Positions 61,842-64,000 of a stretch of 64,000 nt of DNA are shown one piece after another; position 1 is the first letter of the stretch; each line of letters starts with the position of its first letter. The stretch is from CADEDV01 sp036383515 (GTDB taxonomy: Bacteria > Bacteroidota > Bacteroidia > Chitinophagales > Chitinophagaceae), in assembly GCA_036383515.1 (NCBI GenBank), contig DASVOE010000137.1, forward strand, positions 1-64,000. Direction: 5' to 3'. The translations under genes were made by a program, and so were the position numbers. The notes under the pieces were generated by a model. The model was not told where the DNA came from and did no database searches. It worked only from the letters and a program-made list of their open reading frames with translations.

Positions 61842-62273
61842 ATGGAGGGAGAAGAATTTTATGGAACTGCTTATAAAGGTTCCAAACAATTTAAGCAAGA
61901 GGAGGTGAATACCGCTAATGCCACCGGTTTCGGTGCCGCTGCCGATGATTATATGGAGAGAGGTATTGATCTCAATGAGCAATTGGTGAAAAATAAACCC
62001 GCCACCTATTTCTTCCGGATGAAAGGGGATGCGATGAAGGAGGCAGGCATTTTTGATGGCGATGTGCTGATCGTAGATCGTTCCTTAAAACTGGTGAACG
62101 GGAAAATAATTGTAGCTGTACTGAATGGCGAATTATTAGTCCGACGTTTTTATAAAAACTTTACTACCACTTTTTTAATTCCTGAAAATAGCCGGTATAA
62201 GAATATTAACCTGGCAGAGTTCACTGATTTCTCATTGTGGGGAGTAGTGACTTATGTAATTCATCCAGTATGA
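61842..62273 (+). CDS. UmuD-like S24 protein lacking catalytic residues
   Basis: Protein of 143 residues aligning with UmuD: TGFGAAADDYMERGIDLNEQL matches UmuD's cleavage and IDLN region, and YFFRMKGDAMKEAGIFDGDVLIVD matches its active-site block. The Ser of GDSM is Ala64 (GDAM) and the Lys following FTV is Arg101 (LLVRRF), so the Ser-Lys dyad is absent. The Cys-Gly cleavage site reads Thr-Gly. Self-cleavage to UmuD' therefore looks impossible. It still overlaps umuC by four bases, so it probably remains a polymerase V-type partner. Confidence 0.88.
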   Translation: MEGEEFYGTAYKGSKQFKQEEVNTANATGFGAAADDYMERGIDLNEQLVKNKPATYFFRMKGDAMKEAGIFDGDVLIVDRSLKLVNGKIIVAVLNGELLVRRFYKNFTTTFLIPENSRYKNINLAEFTDFSLWGVVTYVIHPV

Positions 62274-63553
62274 AGGCCATCGTTGATTGTAATAATTTTT
62301 ATTGTTCCTGTGAGCGATTATTCAAGCCTCACCTGGACAAGAAACCCGTAGTTGTTTTAAGCAATAACGATGGCTGTATCATTTCCCGAAGCGATGAAGC
62401 AAAGGAGCTGGGGGTGGAAATGGCAGGCCCTTATTTTATGGCAAAACCATTGATCCAAAAACATGATGTGGCTGTTTTTTCTTCCAACTATAATTTATAT
62501 GGTGATCTGAGCTGGCGGGTAATGCAAACACTGCGGGTAATACTGGGGAAAAAGAATGTAGAAGTGTATTCCGTAGATGAAGCTTTCGTGGACCTTGGTA
62601 TATTTCCTCCTGAAGATTTGCCTGCGATTGCAAAACAAATAAGAGAGACCGTGGAGAAATGGACGGGTATTAAAGTATCCGTAGGTGTGGGACCCACAAA
62701 AGTATTAGCCAAACTTGCTAATCGTTTATCTAAAAAAAATAAACTATTAACGAATTGGGTGATGGTGCTGGACACAGAAGAAAAAATAATTGAAGCATTA
62801 CGGCAAACGCCGGTAGGAGATATATGGGGTGTAGGTTATCAGTATGCTAGGAAACTGAAAGAGCAATGGTGTATTTATGATGGATTGCAATTGCGTAACG
62901 TAAGTGAAGAGTTTGCAAAAACTCATTTAGGTGGCGTAATGGGCGAACGACTGATAAGAGAGTTAAAAGGAATTACGTCCAAAGAAATGGAAGATGAACT
63001 GGTGAATAAAAAAATGATCGCTACTACCAGGATGTTTGGCAGTCCCGTCGGCGATATTGCTTCCATAAAAGAAGCAATTGCTACGTATACCTCAAGGGCT
63101 GCTGAGAAATTAAGAAGACAACATAGTGCAGCCAGGATGATCAGCATTTTTGTAGTTACTAAAGACCAGGACCATATGCTTACTTTTAAAAAGCACGGAA
63201 CAATAAGCACCTATACCACTTTACCTGCGGCAACTTCATTTACCAATGAATTAATCAAACCCGCCGTGCAATTGGTGGATCAGTTATATGAAAAGGGACA
63301 ATTATATAAAAAAGCAGGCGTGATGCTGAGTGGTATTGTACCAGATACTTCTATCCAGGGAAATCTCTTTCAAGCAGAAACGAAAAACTGTGAACGAAAA
63401 CTGATGGATATGATCGACAATATCAATTTCAGCCAGCGGGATGATGTCTTGAAGTTTGCAGCTTCCGGCACTACCCGCAACTGGAAGATGCAGCAAAATC
63501 ATATAAGCCAACGCTATACCTCAAGATGGGATGAATTATTTGAAATACATTAA
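62270..63553 (+). CDS. umuC: Y-family DNA polymerase V catalytic subunit
   Basis: UmuC-type translesion polymerase of 427 residues from the ATG at 62270 (MKAIVDCNNFYCSCERLF). Active-site acids are D6 and D103-E104 (YSVDEAFVDL); SNNDGCIISRSDEAK is the fingers signature, with the little finger and C-terminal UmuC domain following (RMISIFVVTKDQD). All catalytic residues are intact, unlike those of its UmuD-like partner. It overlaps the umuD-like stop (ATGA). Its TAA shares bases with the stop of the convergent DUF72 gene. Confidence 0.94.
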   Translation: MKAIVDCNNFYCSCERLFKPHLDKKPVVVLSNNDGCIISRSDEAKELGVEMAGPYFMAKPLIQKHDVAVFSSNYNLYGDLSWRVMQTLRVILGKKNVEVYSVDEAFVDLGIFPPEDLPAIAKQIRETVEKWTGIKVSVGVGPTKVLAKLANRLSKKNKLLTNWVMVLDTEEKIIEALRQTPVGDIWGVGYQYARKLKEQWCIYDGLQLRNVSEEFAKTHLGGVMGERLIRELKGITSKEMEDELVNKKMIATTRMFGSPVGDIASIKEAIATYTSRAAEKLRRQHSAARMISIFVVTKDQDHMLTFKKHGTISTYTTLPAATSFTNELIKPAVQLVDQLYEKGQLYKKAGVMLSGIVPDTSIQGNLFQAETKNCERKLMDMIDNINFSQRDDVLKFAASGTTRNWKMQQNHISQRYTSRWDELFEIH

Positions 63554-64000
63554 TCAAATAAACTTTTCTGCGTTGGTTTTATTTTTGAAACAGGTAGTGT
63601 GTTTTTATCAATAAACTGTGGTTTGATAAGACTCAGCCCGCATTCCTTATTCATTTTATCAACGAGATAAACTGTCAGTTCCGGCGAAGTAGCTTCATTA
63701 TGCATGTGCATAAAGAAATAAAGTTCCTCCATTCCGTTGTCCAACCAGTATTTCATCCGGTTTATCCATACATCTATACGGGTATAATCGGAAGGATGTA
63801 AGCTGTTACCTACATATCTTATAAAAGCTTTGGGAATGGTGAGGTGCATATGAGCGCAATCCCGCCGGCCGGCCGTATCAGTGATCACTGCTCCCATACT
63901 GTGGTCGCGAAGAAAATTGAGCATATCTTCTATTTCATTTTCTTTAGCAAACCAATCAGGATGACGAACCTCTAAAAAGAATTGCAGGTCTTTTGGTAAT
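63550..64000 (-). CDS. DUF72 domain protein, 3' part
   Basis: The frame is open to the window edge, so the 5' part lies outside. The visible ~149 residues show FFLEVRHPDWF near the edge and IRYVGNSLHPSDYTRIDVWINRMKYWL, plus FFMHMHNE, typical of the C-terminal half of DUF72 (YecE-like) proteins, which have a TIM-barrel-like fold and unknown function. It converges on umuC with a four-base overlap. Confidence 0.85.
   Translation of the reverse strand, partial: LPKDLQFFLEVRHPDWFAKENEIEDMLNFLRDHSMGAVITDTAGRRDCAHMHLTIPKAFIRYVGNSLHPSDYTRIDVWINRMKYWLDNGMEELYFFMHMHNEATSPELTVYLVDKMNKECGLSLIKPQFIDKNTLPVSKIKPTQKSLFD

Overview
The window comes from the chromosome of a Bacteroidota bacterium, most likely a Chitinophagaceae-type member. 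Evidence: a type IX secretion (T9SS) adhesin with a CHU_C-type C-terminus beside PorP/SprF and OmpA-family genes, a flavobacterial-type zeaxanthin operon, a UpxY-type NusG paralogue heading an exopolysaccharide (EPS) locus, TTG-N19-TAnnTTTG promoters, weak use of Shine-Dalgarno sites, and AT-rich DNA. No rRNA, tRNA or CRISPR array was seen. No stretch longer than 300 bases lacks a gene.

Layout. (1) 101-6808, plus strand: secreted repeat adhesin, PorP/SprF outer-membrane protein and OmpA/PD40 protein, closed by an 18-bp-stem terminator. (2) 7016-7453: small membrane protein. (3) 7456-13509, minus strand: CarH-like MerR regulator, then an ECF sigma factor followed by crtI, crtB, idi, crtZ and crtY, which should make zeaxanthin. 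Inverted repeats lie on the presumed sigma-crt promoter. (4) 13586-57627, minus strand: about 44 kb of EPS or O-antigen genes, read from UpxY down to the CpsB-type phosphatase. It starts with UpxY, Wza-like exporter and Wzc-like tyrosine kinase. Nucleotide-sugar genes follow: a WbpP-like epimerase, rfbB, rfbA and a complete pseudaminic acid set (PseB, PseC, PseG-PseH fusion, PseI, PseF). Next come an amidination trio (WbuX/HisH/HisF), flippase, polymerase candidate, many glycosyltransferases, two asparagine synthases, FkbM methyltransferases, formyl-, acetyl- and aminotransferases, and a sugar-phosphate transferase. (5) 57866-58833: a hexapeptide acyltransferase and a small HTH protein. (6) 59067-61753: an unknown two-gene unit interrupted by an IS110-family element, then GxxExxY and 2H phosphoesterase genes. 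(7) 61842-64000: a UmuD-like protein lacking its catalytic Ser and Lys, UmuC, and the 3' part of a DUF72 gene.

How the genes work together. The EPS locus can build, modify, flip, polymerise and export a glycan whose likely components include pseudaminic acid, probably carrying an acetamidino group, and a dTDP-linked amino sugar that may be N-formylated (rfbA and rfbB are present, rhamnose genes rfbC and rfbD are not). A strong promoter, a ~150-nt leader and internal terminator-like hairpins fit UpxY-dependent antitermination. The carotenoid operon appears to be controlled by a B12-type, possibly light-responsive repressor. The points I find most worth checking are the crt operators, the apparently non-cleavable UmuD, the Asn-for-Asp change in the sugar transferase dyad, and the structured RNA-like segment upstream of the IS110 transposase.
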